From NCBI GenBank assembly GCA_027019845.1, contig JALUWE010000366.1, positions 1 to 9,213 on the forward strand: a DNA stretch of 9,213 bases. The letters run 5' to 3'. Source of the stretch: Anaerolineales bacterium. GTDB lineage: Bacteria; Chloroflexota; Anaerolineae; Anaerolineales; JABWBV01. The translations under genes and the position numbers were made by a program. Below, piece after piece: positions 8,375 to 9,213 of this stretch. Each line of letters starts with the position of its first letter. The first letter of the stretch is position 1. The notes under the pieces were generated by a model. The model searched no databases. It was given only the letters and a program-made list of their open reading frames with translations, and had not been told where the DNA came from.

Positions 8375-8399
8375 AAAAATCGGCACTTTTTCGGCAAAA
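8375..8399 (-). repeat. 25-bp dispersed element, copy 2
   Basis: Perfect copy of the element at 184-208, in the same window orientation. Here it lies between the predicted -10 box and the GTG start of the STAND gene, so it would be in the 5' untranslated RNA, about 23 nt before the start codon. In the STAND transcript it reads as the reverse complement of how it reads ahead of the metalloprotease, so the orientation relative to the genes is opposite. Confidence 0.75.
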
Positions 8400-8416
8400 C
8401 AAGAGAGCTATTTCAT

Positions 8417-8445
8417 ATTATATTCAAAACAGGGGGAATGGTCAC
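8417..8445 (-). promoter_or_regulatory. Predicted sigma70-type promoter of the STAND gene
   Basis: On the minus strand a perfect TATAAT (8417-8422) is preceded at exactly 17 bp by GTGACC (8440-8445), which matches 4 of 6 positions of TTGACA. Transcription would start near 8410, giving a leader of roughly 58 nt before the GTG. It would leave only about 13 nt before the alternative TTG. The only gene downstream is the STAND gene. Confidence 0.6.
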
Positions 8446-8454
8446 GCAAGTGAC
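8441..8454. promoter_or_regulatory. Palindrome overlapping the -35 box, possible operator
   Basis: GTCAC-GCAA-GTGAC is a perfect 5-bp inverted repeat with a 4-nt spacer. Five of the six -35 bases fall in one arm, so a dimeric repressor bound here would compete with RNA polymerase. The arms are short, so chance is possible. The HTH-like N-terminus of the STAND protein is a conceivable binder, but that is speculation. Confidence 0.4.
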
Positions 8455-8466
8455 GTAAGCTCGCCG

Positions 8467-8497
8467 GTCGAGCGCTGCCCTGAGCCGGGTCGAAGTG
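8467..8497. repeat. Possible dispersed-repeat fragment
   Basis: The segment containing GCTGCCCTGAGCC followed by GGGTCGAAG resembles the widespread bacterial interspersed sequence of the type CCCTGAGCNNGTCGAAG, read from memory. There is a single copy in this window, so its repetitive nature cannot be shown here. Confidence 0.35.
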
Positions 8498-8593
8498 TAG
8501 GCGATCACCCAGCGGGTACGCTCGCACCAGGGCTTTTGAACGTTCTGAGCTTTGGCGGATAGACACGGCGGTTGAGCCGTTGCACTCGCTGTT

Positions 8594-8627
8594 GGAGGGC
8601 ACTGGGTAGGGGAAAACAGTGCCCTCC
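8594..8627. other. Perfect 11-bp hairpin before the repeat array
   Basis: GGAGGGCACTG (8594-8604) and CAGTGCCCTCC (8617-8627) are perfect inverted repeats around a 12-nt purine-rich loop. Neither strand has a T-run after the stem, so it is not an ordinary intrinsic terminator. It ends 20 bp before the first array unit and could be the array's boundary element, a transcript-end structure for RNA from the array, or the terminal hairpin of a small repeat family. Confidence 0.6.
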
Positions 8628-8646
8628 TCCCTTGGACCGTGAGTGA

Positions 8647-9213
8647 GCGACCGGCAAGTCGCTCCAACGACCGTCACCCCAACGGCATCAAGGTAAGGAC
8701 GACCGGCAGGTCACCCCGACGGCAAGTCACCCCGACAGCCGGTCGCCCCGACGGCATCAAGGTAAGGGCGACCAGCAAGTCGCTCCAACGACCGTCGCCC
8801 CAACGACCGTCGCCCCGACGGCATCAAGGTAAGGGCGACCGGCAGGTCGCCCCGACGGCAAGTCACCCCGACAGCAGGTCGCCCCGACGGCATCAAGGTA
8901 AGGGCGACCGGCAAGTCGCCCCAACGACCGTCACCCCAACGGCATCAAGGTAAGGGCGACCGGCAAGTCGCCCCAACGACCGTCGCCCCGACGAGGCCGG
9001 TCGCCCCGACGGCATCAAGGTAAGGGCGACCAGCAAGTCGCTCCAACGACCGTCGCCCCAACGACCGTCGCCCCGACGGCATCAAGGTAAGGGCGACCGG
9101 CAAGTCGCCCCAACGACCGTCGCCCCAACGACCGTCGCCCCGACGGCCGGTCGCCCCGACGGCATCAAGGTAAGGGCGACCGGCAAGTCGCTCCAACGAC
9201 CGTCGCCCCAACG
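8647..9213. repeat. Nested tandem repeat array with stem-loops, runs off the window
   Basis: Eight complete units and a partial ninth start at 8647, 8699, 8768, 8835, 8904, 8956, 9026, 9093 and 9176. Their lengths are 52, 69, 67, 69, 52, 70, 67 and 83 bp. Each complete unit ends with the identical 16-mer CGGCATCAAGGTAAGG. Length changes come from 15-17-bp subunits such as GACCGTCGCCCCAAC. Most units begin with a stem-loop GGGCGAC-CGGCAA-GTCGCCC, and several contain a second one, CCGTCG-CCC-CGACGG. Unit lengths are often not multiples of three and the open frames switch between units, so this is not a repeat protein. It is not CRISPR because there are no unique spacers. The function is unknown. 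Confidence 0.9.

Larger units (their letters stand above)
8398..8646. other. Intergenic stretch between STAND gene and repeat array
   Basis: No believable gene. It holds the STAND gene promoter (8417-8445), a palindrome over its -35 box (8441-8454), a segment at about 8467-8497 resembling a dispersed bacterial repeat, and a perfect 11-bp hairpin (8594-8627). Short open frames crossing it on both strands run into the tandem array and have no ribosome binding site. Confidence 0.6.

Noticed and set aside
8639..9211. Open frames in both directions across the tandem array (for example + 8639-8953 and - 8945-9211)
   Set aside because: Stops are rare because the repeat is GC-rich. Unit lengths of 52, 67, 70 and 83 shift the frame, so the translation jumps between unrelated repeat peptides. 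No ribosome binding site is seen.
8647..9213. CRISPR array
   Set aside because: Repeated units are contiguous variants of each other; there are no unique spacers of uniform length, and the conserved 16-mer is shorter than a CRISPR repeat.
1..9213. Transposase, integrase, tRNA or rRNA genes
   Set aside because: No DDE or recombinase motifs, terminal inverted repeats flanking a gene, or tRNA-like cloverleaf could be found by reading; none called.

Overview
The window looks like a piece of a Chloroflexota genome, probably an Anaerolineae/Ardenticatenia-type lineage. This is inference from gene content. The large secreted protease ends in a YLPIVLR-type tail that I associate with exported proteins of that phylum. 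It combines an M6 peptidase with NEW3-like and DUF11 modules, and the second large gene is an NB-ARC/TPR STAND protein of the kind these genomes carry in numbers. No rRNA, tRNA or taxonomic marker is present, so the assignment is moderate at best.

Layout: positions 1-433 are a leader region with no credible gene. It holds one copy of a 25-bp element and, at its end, a strong ribosome binding site. Positions 434-5269 (+) encode a 1611-residue secreted M6-family metalloprotease. Its order is signal/anchor, propeptide, catalytic domain with HExxHxxGxxD, three NEW3-like modules alternating with two near-identical beta modules (a 660-bp tandem duplication), a six-unit propeller-like region, DUF11 and the C-terminal tail. 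A short + strand ORF (5356-5535) encodes a convincing signal peptide with almost nothing after it, and probably is the stump of a lost secreted-protein gene. Its last 6 bases overlap tail-to-tail with the next gene. Positions 5530-8352 (-) encode a 940-residue STAND protein: N-terminal helix-turn-helix-like region, NB-ARC ATPase, nine TPR units. I place its start at a GTG and see a good sigma70-type promoter at 8417-8445 whose -35 overlaps a palindrome.

From about 8400 to the right edge there is no believable protein gene. The stretch contains the STAND promoter, a dispersed-repeat-like segment, a perfect 11-bp hairpin, and from 8647 a nested tandem array of at least nine units that runs off the window. 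The array units keep an invariant 16-bp linker and a stem-loop whose pairing is preserved by matched changes in one unit.

The two large genes are convergent and nothing shows that they work together. The one direct link is the 25-bp element, found perfectly in the leader of each gene but in opposite orientation relative to the genes. The parts most likely to be undescribed are the array, the 25-bp element and the protease's C-terminal tail.
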